32,572 nucleotides of DNA from Verrucomicrobiota bacterium. Its GTDB lineage: Bacteria > Verrucomicrobiota > Verrucomicrobiia > Limisphaerales > SIBE01. The notes beneath the pieces are model-generated. The model was not told the DNA's origin, ran no database searches, and saw only the letters and a list, made by a program, of their open reading frames with translations. Made by a program: the position numbers and the translations under genes. Positions 15,099 to 24,840 of this stretch are shown piece after piece (position 1 is the stretch's first letter; every line of letters begins with the position of its first letter). Where the stretch lies: positions 1 to 32,572 of the forward strand of contig JACQWK010000603.1 in NCBI GenBank assembly GCA_016209525.1. The letters run 5' to 3'.

Positions 15099-15196
15099 CT
15101 AAGCGCCGGAGGCGCGTCAGAGAATAGCCCAGGGCGAAAGCCCTGGGATCAAGAGGCAAATGGTTCAAGCCCCGCCAGGGGCGGCAGAAGGCCTCC
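15099..15196. repeat. About 97-bp repeat, copy 1
   Basis: It starts CTAAGCGCCGGAGGCGC, then TAGCCCAGGGCG, CCCTGGG, TTCAAGCCCCGCCAGGGG and ends GGCCTCC. It matches 15456-15552 closely, with small differences in the middle. Three small hairpins (GCGCCGGAGGCGC, CCCAGGGC..CCCTGGG, CCCCGCCAGGGG) occur in order. Confidence 0.85.
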
Positions 15197-15455
15197 CTGT
15201 GCTGTTCTGTTCCAATTCGCTCGCAGGCTGCGAAGAAGCTGGCTGGGGCGAACGAGGTTAGATCCTGAATGTCTTGGTGTTCCCGTCGCCGCCGCATGCG
15301 CCAACAGTCCGTCACAAGGGGAAAAGTGGGAAGGAGTGGAAGCCGTCCTGACCAACACTAGCAAAAAAGCACGGACATCCTCGCGCGTCGTTCGAGAGGC
15401 AGGATGCCGCCTGGACCGGCGGGCTGGAAGCACGCCTCACATTTTCAGACGGGCG

Positions 15456-15552
15456 CTAAGCGCCGGAGGCGCGGCAGAGAATAGCCCAGGGCGCGAGCCT
15501 TGGGTTTCCGAGGCCAACGGTTTAAGCCCCGACAGGGGCGGCAGAAAGCCTC
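15456..15552. repeat. About 97-bp repeat, copy 2
   Basis: Second copy of the 15099-15196 unit in the same direction, 260 bp downstream. It keeps TAGCCCAGGGCG and AAGCCCCGACAGGGGCGGCA but differs in the spacer. Confidence 0.85.
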
Positions 15553-15677
15553 CTTCTGTTCTTTCGCCCCAGACGGGGCTCATTTCTCTCCGCATGCGCA
15601 ACCCAGGGCTCACGACCTGGGCTACTGTCTGGCGCCTTTCCGAGGCTGAACGACGAATCCAACATGTAAAAACGTGG

Positions 15678-15719
15678 GGCAGACATCTTGTCTGCCGGTT
15701 CACGGGGCATCTTAGCCCC
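15678..15719. repeat. Pair of small hairpins upstream of the giant gene
   Basis: GGCAGACA-TCT-TGTCTGCC (15678-15696) is followed by GGGGC-ATCTTA-GCCCC (15704-15719). They lie 80 bp before the chosen start of the Calx-beta gene and could be a repeat or terminate upstream transcription. Confidence 0.6.
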
Positions 15720-15798
15720 ATTGTTCGGTCACCCCTGGCGGCTACAGTCGCCAACCTGTCGGCTGGAATCCTTACGCCACGGCGTTTGGTTCATGGTC

Positions 15799-18700
15799 AT
15801 GAACAGACTCCCTAAAACGCCCAGCCATTGCTTCAATGCTGTCGCGCGCTCGGCGTCTGGAGTGTATCGCCGCGTGGCCCGCCTTTTCCGCAACGCCTGG
15901 ACTTCTGCATTCATTTCCTCGGGAAAGACCGCGTATCTAGGCCCGGCTTTTCTGGGGCAAGACAGAAGTTCCCGCAAGCCGGTGAGAGGACTCCTAAGGT
16001 TCCTGTTCCTCTTGGTGTACCTTGGGAATCTGACGGCGTTCACGCAAGCCCAGCCCACCATTCAGCTCACGAGTGACCAACCAGAGTATCTAGCTCCGGC
16101 AACCATCAGGCTGACTGCCGAGCTCACGGGCGGCAATGGAGTACTGAGTAAAGCAAGTTTTTTCAGGAACAGTGCTTCCGGGAAGCCTGAACCATTGGGG
16201 GAGACCAGCTCTGCGCCGTTCACGTTTGTTTGGAGCAACGTCACGGGAGGCAGCTACACGCTGACGGCGATTGCCACTGACGATCAAGGAAGACCAGCGC
16301 AATCGAATCCGGTTATGGTCCAGGTGTGGAATCTGCAATTCCCGCCAAAATTGCAGTGGGATGTGCCAGAGCCGCCTGCAGGCAGACAAATAATCAGCCT
16401 TCGAGGGATTTACGTCGTTGGAGCACCACTACGAAATCCTGCTGTTGTGCATTATTTTGCTCGCCCTTTTACGGCTCTGGAAGGGATCGACTACGAACTA
16501 GCGCCTGGAACGTGGGAGTTCGTGCCCGGCGGACATTCGACGACCAATCTGGACTTGGAGATTTATGGCAATGAACTGGACGACCCAAACCGAGAGTTTG
16601 AGATCATCTTGTCCTCGACCAACCAGGTACTTTTGGCGTCAACCAACCTAGTTGTAACGATCCATGACGATGATGACCCTCCACGGCTTTCGATCTCTAA
16701 CCTAGACGTGCGTATTCGGGAAGACTCCCCCGGGACAAATGCCTGGATCACTTTAAATCTTGACCACGCCAGCAATAAGCGCGTGGAGGTCGCATTTAGC
16801 ACAAGCAGTACCAGTCCAGTGTCAAGTCCCGACGCCGCTGTTGCGGAAAGAGATTACGTTCCGCTTAATAGGCTCGATGATTTTGTCATCTTTCAACCCG
16901 GCCAGACCCAATCGGTTCTCACGAACAAGATCAAAGTCATCGATAACAGTTGGGACGAACTTGACAGGTCTTTCTTGGTCCACGTCATTGTCGATCGAGC
17001 GTTTGCGATTCCCCCAACCAACAACCAAGTTCGAGTGACTATCAAGGATGACGACGATCCGCCAACGATCCTGGTCACCCCACCAAAGGAAATTATCGAG
17101 GGAGCCGAAGGCACGCTTACAAAGGCCGTGTTCACTGTGAGTCTCTCCTCTCCCAGCGGCCTAGAGGTCAGAGTTCCGTATGAGACAACCAGCAACGGCA
17201 ACGCTACTCCGGGAGTGGACTTCAAGCCCACACGCGGCATCTTGACGTTCTCGTCGTGGCAAACCAACAAAACTTTCGAGGTGGAGGTGATTGGTGATGA
17301 TATAAAGGAACGCACGGAAACTTTTTCCGTGTCCTTCAGCGCTCCGATGAATGCCAGTCTTTCGCGTGGCGAAGTTGATGGAGTCATTTTCGATGACGAT
17401 GAGGCACCGGTCCTCGTCATCGAGAACGCTGAACCTGTTCGCGAGGGAGACTTTGGAACAACCAACGCCGTATTTCGAGTGTTGCTTTCAAAGGCTAGTG
17501 ACCAAACCATCAGCGTAAACTTCGCTACGAGTAATGGTACCGCGACGGAGGGAAGTGACTTTGAACCTATTTCCGAGACCTTGACCTTTTCTCCTGGGCA
17601 GAGGACGACTAATGTCGTCGTAAAGGTTACAGGTGATCCGTTCTATGAGGCTGACGAGACATTTTTTGTGACTTTGTTCGATCCCAAGCCAATTGGCGCA
17701 GTGAATCCTGGTCAACTTCAGGCCACCGGCACCATCCTAAACGACGATCTGAAGCCTTCGCTTTCGGTCTCGAGCTTGGATGTGCGCATGGATGAGGGAG
17801 GCAGTGGCACTAACATTGCGATCATTGCCCTGAAACTGGAACCACCGAGCGGCGCCCCTGTGAAGGTTGGGCTCACGACGACGAACGACACGGCGTCTCC
17901 CAATCCGGCCTCTCCCGGAAAAGATTACAACTCTTTGAATCCCTCAGTGGACTACGTCACATTTCAGCCGGGAGATTCCCAAATCATCCTGACGAATTAC
18001 CTAACTCGGCCATCGCAGCCGAAGCTCTTCATAGACAACGACTTTGACGAACCTGATCGAACGTTTCTGGTCAGACTTTCCGTCGCCGATACCAATCTCG
18101 TCACTCTCGATCCAAGCCAAAGCCAAATTCGCGTCACGATCGTCGATGATGATCCGCCCCCGATCATTTCGATCGAAAGTGCGCCGGTTACCCCAGGAAA
18201 GATTGGGATGACGACCGCCATTTTCTCCATCAAACTTTCTGCGCCGAGTGCTTTTCCAGTGATCGCGACTTACGCGACGGTGGGAGATACGGCTCGAGAA
18301 GAGATCGATTACCTGGGAACAAGCGGACCTTTGAGCTTTGCGCCAATGCAAAGGAGCACCAACCTAATCGTGCTGGTCAAACCGCAGACAATCAATCAGC
18401 CGATTAAGAGTTTCTTTTTGGAGCTGACTAACGTTGTGAACGCCACGCCACCCAATCTCAAAGCCACCGGAACGATCCTGCCTGGTGTAGCTCCGCCGAC
18501 TCTCTCGATCAGCGACGCGCGCGTTACGGCATTAAGCAACGGCACCGCGAACGCGCTCTTCGTAGTCAAACTCTCCTCGCCGAGCGGCCAAACGGTGACG
18601 ATGAATTATTCGACAGAAGACGACACCGCGAAGGCCGGCACGGATTACGAGACGAGCCAAAGAACGCTGACTTTTACGCCGGGGCAATACGAGACAAATC

Positions 18701-21700
18701 TGGTCGTGGCAGTGAGGCCACAGTTTGTGAACGAGCCGATCAAAAGCTTCCTCGTTACACTGACGAACGTGGTCAACGCGACGCCACAGATCTTCAAAGG
18801 GACAGGCACTATCCTGCCAGCCTTGCCACCGCCGACGCTCTTCATCAGAAACGAGAAAGTAATGGCGTTGAGCAGCACCACTAACAGCGTCGTCTTCACG
18901 GTCAGTTTATCGGCTCCGAGCGGGCAAACCATCTTGGCCGATTACGCGACCGTGGACGATACGGCGAGAGGGGGTGTCGATTACGTGGCAAGCGCGGGCC
19001 CATTGAGCTTCGACCCGGGGAAAACCAACGCGAGTGTAACCGTGGGTGTCAACCCTCAGACGACAAAGCAACCGCCGAAGAGTTTTCTTGTGATTCTGAC
19101 TAACGTTGTGAACGCGAGTCTTCCGAAGACCCCGGCGATTGGCACAATCGTGCCGCTGCCCAGAATATCGATCCAGGGCGAGGAGGTGCAGGAAGGGAAG
19201 GACAACGCAATCACCGCCAGCTTTGCAGTGGTCCTCTCCGCTGCCAGCGAAACAAACGTGACGGTTAACTTTGCTACCGCAGACGGTACCGCATTGGCAA
19301 ACTTCGATTACCTGGGAACTACTAACACGCTCACCTTCGATCCCGGCGTTACGAACAAGACAATCAGCGTGCTCGTGTACGGCGATCTCCTTGACGAGCC
19401 GAACGAAACCTTCTTCGTGAACCTTTCCAACCCGAGCAATGCCGCCATCGAAGTCGGCCAGGGCAAAGCTGTAATCATCAATGACGACGAACCGCCTGTG
19501 GTTTCGATTGGCGACGTTTCTGTGACTGAGGGTCACTCCGGAACGACGGCTGTGCTCTTCCCGGTCACGCTTTCCGCACCGAGCGGTCAACCTGTGACCG
19601 TAAATTATGCCACGGCAAACGACACCGCCGTTGCGGGAAAGGATTATCAAGCCACAACCGGAACCCTTGACTTCATCCCGCCCGAGACGCAGAAGGTGAT
19701 CGCGGTCGTGATCAATGGCGATACGCTCCCAGAAGGGCAAGAAAGTTTCTTCGTGAATCTTTCATCTCCGACGAACGCCATCCTTGGCACGCTGCGCCAG
19801 GGCCGCGTGTTGATTAACGATGACGACCCGCCACCAAGGATTAAGATCACGGGAGTGGAAGTACCAGAGGTTGACACCGGCTCTTCTAAGGCCGTTTTCC
19901 AAGTCAACCTCTCGATCCCGAGCGAACAAACGGTGACGGTGGACTTTGCCACCACGAATGGCACTGCCCTCGCCATCAGCGACTACCTCCCCCTCGCTGA
20001 CACCCTGAAGTTCGCCCCCGGTGAAACGGACAAGCTCGTCACCGTTCTTGTGAACGGGGACGTGCTCAATGAAGCGGACGAAGATTTCTTCGTGCTTCTG
20101 AGAAATCCACTGAACGCAGAGATCGAAGTCGAAAAGGGGCGAGCACTCATTCGAAACAATGACGCCCTCCCAGCACTGTCAATCAACGACATTCCCGTCA
20201 ACGAAGGAGATTCGGGATTGGCTGGGGCCGTTTTCTCGGTGGCGCTTTCACCGGCCAGCGGACGGCAGGTTACCGTGAATTTTGCCACGACGGATGGCAC
20301 CGCGTCTGAGGCCAGCGATTATGTCGCTCAATCCGGCCAACTGGCTTTCAAACCGGGAGAGACGAACCAAACGATCTCGCTCTTCGTCAATGGGGACACG
20401 TTCTATGAGCTCGACGAAGCGTTCTTCGTCACTCTCTCCGAACCCGTCCATGCGGGCCTCGCAAAAGGCAGCGGGCGGGCGACGATCATTGACGACGACG
20501 CGCAACCGGCCCTCACCATTGAGGATGTTTCAATCACGGAAGGCAATGCGGCCGCAACCGAGGCGGTCTTCACGGTTCGCTTGTCAGTGCCCAGTCCAAA
20601 GACGGTCAAAGTGGATTTTGCCGCCAGCGGCGAGACCGCGAGCCCGGGACTCGATTACGAGGAGATTTCTGGACCGCTCGTCTTTGCGGTCGGCGAAACC
20701 GAGAAACTGGTTGCAGTCAAGATTTACGGCGACTCGCTTGATGAGATCCCTGAAACATTTGTGGTCAACCTCCTAAAGCCTGAGAACGCAACCATCGCGA
20801 ATGGCCGCGCTCGAGGCACTATCTTCGATGATGATGACCCTCCGAGCGTCTCGGTCAACGACGTGACGGTATTCGAAGGCAGATCGAGCGCGGCCAATGC
20901 GGCCTTCACCGTGAGCTTGTCCGCCGCGAGCAGCCTGCGGGTGTCAGTCGCCTTTGCCACGACGAATGGCACGGCTGCCGCATACAGCGATTACACGCCG
21001 AATTCGGGCCTGCTGATATTTGACCCTGGCGTCACAAATCAGCCGGTCGCTGTCGAAGTCCTGGGAGACTTAATGAGCGAACCGGACGAAGATTTCTTCG
21101 TCGATTTGATCAGCCCAATGAACGCGCGGCTCGGCAAAAGCCAAGGAAGAGGAACGATCCGTGACGACGATGACCTGCCGGAAATTTCGGTCAAAAACGT
21201 TTCGATCCGCGTAGGCGAAGCCGACACCGCCAAAGTGCTGTTTACGTTGAGCCTATCCGCTCAGAGCGGCCGCACCGTGTCCGTCCTTTTCGCAACCGCG
21301 AACGGATCAGCCATCGCGGGAAGCGACTACATCGCCCAGTCTGGAATGAGGGTTTTCGAACCGGGGGAGACCAGCAAGACGATCTCTGTCACGATTCTTG
21401 GCAACACGCTCCGTCAGCCGGGTCAAACGTTTCTCCTGAATCTCTCTCAACCAGTGAATGCGACGCTCAAAGCCGGACAGGACAAGGCGACGGGAACGAT
21501 CATTGTTGACGGTCCAATGCCGAATGTCTCGATCAGCGGTTGGGCGGTGACCGAAGGGAACTCTGGCACGGTGAACGCGGTTCTTGCGGTAAACCTCTCA
21601 AGACCGAGCACACAAGTTGTGTCCGTTAGATATGCGACAGTCGATGGCACCGCCCTGGCCGGAAGCGATTACGACGCGATCCCAAGCACGCTGCTCACAT

Positions 21701-24700
21701 TCAATTCTGGCGAAACAAACAGGCCCATAATCGTCGCCATACGGGGAGACACAGTGCCCGAACTTAAGGAGAATTTCTGGGTCGTCCTAAGTGATTCCGT
21801 CAACGCCACGGTTTTTGACAACAGGGCCATTGTCACCATCACCGATGATGACACCCCCGTGGTAATTTCAATAACCGACGCGCCCGTGACAGAGCCAGAC
21901 ACCGGGACAACGGACATGGTTTTCAACGTGAGTCTGTCCTCGCCAAGCTCCCAACTCGTGACAGTCGCCTACGCGACACTCGATAATACAGCCCGAGCCG
22001 GAGCGGACTATGCCAGCACCTCCGGGATGTTGACCTTCGTTCCAGGCACAACCAACCAAACGATAGTTGTTCAAGTAAAAGGGGACACGGCCAACGAAGA
22101 TCCTGAAAGCTTCTTCGTCCGATTGAGCGAACCTAAGAATGCTGAGATCCTGGACGACCGCGCCATCGGCACGATCACCGACAACGATCGTCCGCCGACG
22201 GTCTCGATTTCCGACGCGGCGGTCACCGAGGGCCAAAGTGGAACCGTGAGCGCCGATTTCACGGTGAGTTTGAGTTCCGCTAGCTCTAAGTTCGTGTCCG
22301 TCGATTTGGTGACGGTTGAAGAGACAGCTACAGCAGGGAAGGATTATCAGTCCATCACCAACGCGTTGACGTTTATACCTGACGAAACCAGCCGAACTGT
22401 TTCTGTGCTGGTCAACGGCGACACGGAAGCCGAACCCAACGAAAGCTTCTCCGTTGTGCTCAGCAGCCCGCTCAACGCGACGCTGGGCAGTCCGCGGGGA
22501 CTAGGCACCATCATCGACGACGACGTCCCGCCCACGCTCTTGATCACGGATGCCTCTTTGCGCGAAGGGAATTCCGGAACAAGTTTCATGGAATTCACCG
22601 TCCATCTCTCGGTGCCGATTACCCAGACCGTGACCGTGAACTACACGACGGCTGACAGGACGGCGATGGCCGGGAGCGACTACACACGCACCACGGGTAA
22701 ATTGATTTTTGCGCCAGGCGTTATCACTAATTCTTTCCCCGTGCCGATCCTCGGCGATGCGACCAAGGAACCGAACGAAACGTTTGAAGTCAGGCTGAGC
22801 AATCCAATCCATGCTCGGCTGATCCGCAATGTTGCGTTAGGAACGATTCTGGATGACGACGTTTTGCCTACGTTGACGATTACCGACACCGTCGTGGCCG
22901 AAGGGAACTCCGGCGTGGCGAACGCCGTCTTCGTCGCGCGCCTATCCACCCCCAGCGCGCAGACGATCACCGTCGGGTTTCAGACCGCCGGCGGAACCGC
23001 CACCTCCGGGAGCGACTTCAAAGCGCTCTCCGGCACGCTCGAATTCGCGCCCGGCACGGACACGCGGAACATCTCGGTGGAGGTCATCGGCGACCTAGCG
23101 TTCGAACCGGACGAAACGTTTTTCGTGAATCTGGCGAATCCTTTGAACGCCGTGATAGCCGATGGCCAGGGCCAGGGCACGATCCTGAATGACGACTCGC
23201 CGGCGAATACGCCGCCCACCGTCCGGATCATCAACCCGGCCAGCGGAACGGCGTTCACCGCGCCGGCGGAAGTCACGATTTCGGTCGATGCCTTCGACCG
23301 CGATGGAGTCGTTCGGAGGGTCGAATTCTTCGTCGGTTCGACTTTGTTGGGCAGCGTTTCCGGCCCGCCGTTCAATATGGTCTGGCAGAATGAAGCGGCC
23401 GGCGCCTATTCGCTGACGGCCCGGGCCGTGGATGACAAAGGGGAGATCGGGATTTCGGCCGCCGCGAATATCCTGGTCAGCCGGAGAGCCGCCGGCGCCG
23501 AGGTCGCCATCGTGCGGAACTTTGCCGACCCTGAGATTGCCCTGATTCAAAATTACCTCCTCGAGATGGGAATCAGCTCGCAAGTTTTCGAGCAGGAAGG
23601 CTTGTCCTTTGAGGCGATTCGAGACGCGAGGCTTGTCATTTGGAATGACCTCGGCTCGACCGTCCAAGGATTGAACGACCGGGAGGTCACCATTTTCCGG
23701 CAAGCCTTCGGAGCGGATATTCCGCTTTATTTCATGGGTGAAACGCTGGCGGTCTCCACCAGGAATCTGAGCCCGGCGCTCGAGGCTCAGTGGACCAGTC
23801 TAATCCACTTGGGGCCCGGCGCGGCTAATCGCAGCGACGGCACAATGACCATCGACGGCGCCTCGAAACACCCGGTTGTCGCCGGCCACTTCGGGCCCGT
23901 GGGACGCTTCAGTTGTCCGGCGGGCGCGGAAGGCAAACTGCTTCCCACCTCAGGCGTGACGTTGCTCGGAAGGTCCGGTTCGGCGGATCTCATCGTGGCC
24001 TATCAAGATCCGAGTTTCGAGGAAGGAGTCAGAACCGTGACGCAGAACTGCCGGCTGGCCGCTGATTCCAACGCGGGCGGACTTACGGAACAGAAGAAGC
24101 TTTTCAAAAACGCCGTGGCCTGGCTCATGCGCCGATCGTTCCAGGCGCTGACGGATCTGTCGGTCACCGTCGAGGGACCCGCGGGCCCCGTGCCGGCTGG
24201 AAAGGAATTGACGTACGAAATCGCGTTTCAACACCAAGGTGAAATTGAAGGGACCGGCGCCATCGCCACGATCTCGCTGGCTCCGGAACTGAAATACGTC
24301 CGGTCCGACTTCGTCCAAGGGACGCTGATCGAGACCAACGGAGTGGTGACGTACACGCTGGGGAATATGGCCAGCGCGCAACGGTCCATTCTGAACCTGG
24401 TCTTGTTGCCGACGGCCGGTGGCAGTCTGAAGACCGAAATCAACGTGGCAGGCAACGAACCCGATCCGAACTCGCTGAACAACACCACGACCTTCGAGAC
24501 GCTCGTCACCGGGGTACCCTCGAGTCCTCCGGTGGTGCAACCGCTGGGCGCAGGGCCTTCGGGTTTCCAACTCAGGATTAACGGTGCCACGCTGGGAAGT
24601 TTCCGGGTGCAATCCTCAGCCGATCTCGTGCGGTGGATTGACTTGACCAATTTCACCGGCCGCACTTCGCCCGTGCTCGTCACCGATCCTGCGGCGTCCC

Positions 24701-24738
24701 GGTCAAACCTTCGCTTCTACCGAGTCGTCTCGCCGTAA
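15799..24738 (+). CDS. Giant exported Calx-beta repeat protein
   Basis: About 2,979 residues. After a hydrophobic signal (LLRFLFLLVYLGNLTAFTQA) come an Ig-like domain, about 20 Calx-beta repeats of roughly 110 residues (typical block VTVNFATADGTA, SDY, LTFxPGET, GDxxxEPDETFFVxLSxPxNA, ending in a DDD linker), another Ig-like domain near 23220-23490, a Rossmann-like glutamine-amidotransferase/ThuA-type segment (about 23500-24140), a DUF11-like domain, and a C-terminal VQSSADLVRW...FYRVVSP domain typical of secreted verrucomicrobial proteins. Calx-beta domains bind calcium through acidic loops, so a calcium-stiffened surface adhesin or extracellular-matrix protein is likely. Start is uncertain: ATG 15799 puts about 60 residues before the signal; GTG 15982 gives a normal signal peptide. 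Convergent with the glycosidase gene. Confidence 0.88.
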   Translation: MNRLPKTPSHCFNAVARSASGVYRRVARLFRNAWTSAFISSGKTAYLGPAFLGQDRSSRKPVRGLLRFLFLLVYLGNLTAFTQAQPTIQLTSDQPEYLAPATIRLTAELTGGNGVLSKASFFRNSASGKPEPLGETSSAPFTFVWSNVTGGSYTLTAIATDDQGRPAQSNPVMVQVWNLQFPPKLQWDVPEPPAGRQIISLRGIYVVGAPLRNPAVVHYFARPFTALEGIDYELAPGTWEFVPGGHSTTNLDLEIYGNELDDPNREFEIILSSTNQVLLASTNLVVTIHDDDDPPRLSISNLDVRIREDSPGTNAWITLNLDHASNKRVEVAFSTSSTSPVSSPDAAVAERDYVPLNRLDDFVIFQPGQTQSVLTNKIKVIDNSWDELDRSFLVHVIVDRAFAIPPTNNQVRVTIKDDDDPPTILVTPPKEIIEGAEGTLTKAVFTVSLSSPSGLEVRVPYETTSNGNATPGVDFKPTRGILTFSSWQTNKTFEVEVIGDDIKERTETFSVSFSAPMNASLSRGEVDGVIFDDDEAPVLVIENAEPVREGDFGTTNAVFRVLLSKASDQTISVNFATSNGTATEGSDFEPISETLTFSPGQRTTNVVVKVTGDPFYEADETFFVTLFDPKPIGAVNPGQLQATGTILNDDLKPSLSVSSLDVRMDEGGSGTNIAIIALKLEPPSGAPVKVGLTTTNDTASPNPASPGKDYNSLNPSVDYVTFQPGDSQIILTNYLTRPSQPKLFIDNDFDEPDRTFLVRLSVADTNLVTLDPSQSQIRVTIVDDDPPPIISIESAPVTPGKIGMTTAIFSIKLSAPSAFPVIATYATVGDTAREEIDYLGTSGPLSFAPMQRSTNLIVLVKPQTINQPIKSFFLELTNVVNATPPNLKATGTILPGVAPPTLSISDARVTALSNGTANALFVVKLSSPSGQTVTMNYSTEDDTAKAGTDYETSQRTLTFTPGQYETNLVVAVRPQFVNEPIKSFLVTLTNVVNATPQIFKGTGTILPALPPPTLFIRNEKVMALSSTTNSVVFTVSLSAPSGQTILADYATVDDTARGGVDYVASAGPLSFDPGKTNASVTVGVNPQTTKQPPKSFLVILTNVVNASLPKTPAIGTIVPLPRISIQGEEVQEGKDNAITASFAVVLSAASETNVTVNFATADGTALANFDYLGTTNTLTFDPGVTNKTISVLVYGDLLDEPNETFFVNLSNPSNAAIEVGQGKAVIINDDEPPVVSIGDVSVTEGHSGTTAVLFPVTLSAPSGQPVTVNYATANDTAVAGKDYQATTGTLDFIPPETQKVIAVVINGDTLPEGQESFFVNLSSPTNAILGTLRQGRVLINDDDPPPRIKITGVEVPEVDTGSSKAVFQVNLSIPSEQTVTVDFATTNGTALAISDYLPLADTLKFAPGETDKLVTVLVNGDVLNEADEDFFVLLRNPLNAEIEVEKGRALIRNNDALPALSINDIPVNEGDSGLAGAVFSVALSPASGRQVTVNFATTDGTASEASDYVAQSGQLAFKPGETNQTISLFVNGDTFYELDEAFFVTLSEPVHAGLAKGSGRATIIDDDAQPALTIEDVSITEGNAAATEAVFTVRLSVPSPKTVKVDFAASGETASPGLDYEEISGPLVFAVGETEKLVAVKIYGDSLDEIPETFVVNLLKPENATIANGRARGTIFDDDDPPSVSVNDVTVFEGRSSAANAAFTVSLSAASSLRVSVAFATTNGTAAAYSDYTPNSGLLIFDPGVTNQPVAVEVLGDLMSEPDEDFFVDLISPMNARLGKSQGRGTIRDDDDLPEISVKNVSIRVGEADTAKVLFTLSLSAQSGRTVSVLFATANGSAIAGSDYIAQSGMRVFEPGETSKTISVTILGNTLRQPGQTFLLNLSQPVNATLKAGQDKATGTIIVDGPMPNVSISGWAVTEGNSGTVNAVLAVNLSRPSTQVVSVRYATVDGTALAGSDYDAIPSTLLTFNSGETNRPIIVAIRGDTVPELKENFWVVLSDSVNATVFDNRAIVTITDDDTPVVISITDAPVTEPDTGTTDMVFNVSLSSPSSQLVTVAYATLDNTARAGADYASTSGMLTFVPGTTNQTIVVQVKGDTANEDPESFFVRLSEPKNAEILDDRAIGTITDNDRPPTVSISDAAVTEGQSGTVSADFTVSLSSASSKFVSVDLVTVEETATAGKDYQSITNALTFIPDETSRTVSVLVNGDTEAEPNESFSVVLSSPLNATLGSPRGLGTIIDDDVPPTLLITDASLREGNSGTSFMEFTVHLSVPITQTVTVNYTTADRTAMAGSDYTRTTGKLIFAPGVITNSFPVPILGDATKEPNETFEVRLSNPIHARLIRNVALGTILDDDVLPTLTITDTVVAEGNSGVANAVFVARLSTPSAQTITVGFQTAGGTATSGSDFKALSGTLEFAPGTDTRNISVEVIGDLAFEPDETFFVNLANPLNAVIADGQGQGTILNDDSPANTPPTVRIINPASGTAFTAPAEVTISVDAFDRDGVVRRVEFFVGSTLLGSVSGPPFNMVWQNEAAGAYSLTARAVDDKGEIGISAAANILVSRRAAGAEVAIVRNFADPEIALIQNYLLEMGISSQVFEQEGLSFEAIRDARLVIWNDLGSTVQGLNDREVTIFRQAFGADIPLYFMGETLAVSTRNLSPALEAQWTSLIHLGPGAANRSDGTMTIDGASKHPVVAGHFGPVGRFSCPAGAEGKLLPTSGVTLLGRSGSADLIVAYQDPSFEEGVRTVTQNCRLAADSNAGGLTEQKKLFKNAVAWLMRRSFQALTDLSVTVEGPAGPVPAGKELTYEIAFQHQGEIEGTGAIATISLAPELKYVRSDFVQGTLIETNGVVTYTLGNMASAQRSILNLVLLPTAGGSLKTEINVAGNEPDPNSLNNTTTFETLVTGVPSSPPVVQPLGAGPSGFQLRINGATLGSFRVQSSADLVRWIDLTNFTGRTSPVLVTDPAASRSNLRFYRVVSP

Positions 24739-24760
24739 CGCGCTCCGTACACCACCGTTT

Positions 24761-24786
24761 CGTAGCCGCCGAGGTGACGAGGCGGA
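24761..24786. repeat. Dispersed 26-bp repeat, copy 3
   Basis: CGTAGCCGCCGAGGTGACGA and six further bases match 226-251 and 14314-14339. A decayed run of CGTAAAT-like units follows at about 24796-24823, as upstream of the methyltransferase gene. Confidence 0.65.
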
Positions 24787-24840
24787 CAGTTGGAAATCAT
24801 AAATCGTAATTCGTAAATCGTAAGTTCCTGAACCTACCAC

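Larger units (their letters stand above)
13448..15798. other. 2.3-kb repeat-rich region without a convincing gene
   Basis: From 13448 to the giant gene no open frame matches a protein family or shows a clear start. The region holds a 42-bp palindrome (13528-13569), inverted repeats at 14167-14220, 14314-14385 and 14635-14711, a 108-bp dispersed repeat (14405-14512), a CGA/CGT-rich low-complexity stretch (about 15001-15069), two copies of a roughly 97-bp repeat (15099-15196, 15456-15552) and hairpins at 15678-15719. The 360-residue open frame at 14733-15815 runs straight through these repeats. The region looks like a landing zone for repeats and perhaps a site of earlier gene loss. Confidence 0.7.

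Noticed and set aside
15163..15190. tRNA-like T-arm (GGTTCAAGCCCCGCC)
   Set aside because: It recurs in changed form in the second repeat copy and there is no acceptor stem, anticodon arm or D arm around it.
14733..15815. 360-residue plus-strand open frame
   Set aside because: It passes through two copies of a 97-bp repeat and a low-complexity tract; not protein-like.
15799..24738. Repeats at about 330-bp period that could suggest a CRISPR-like or tandem array
   Set aside because: They are diverged protein-coding Calx-beta repeats in one open frame, without short identical repeats or spacers.
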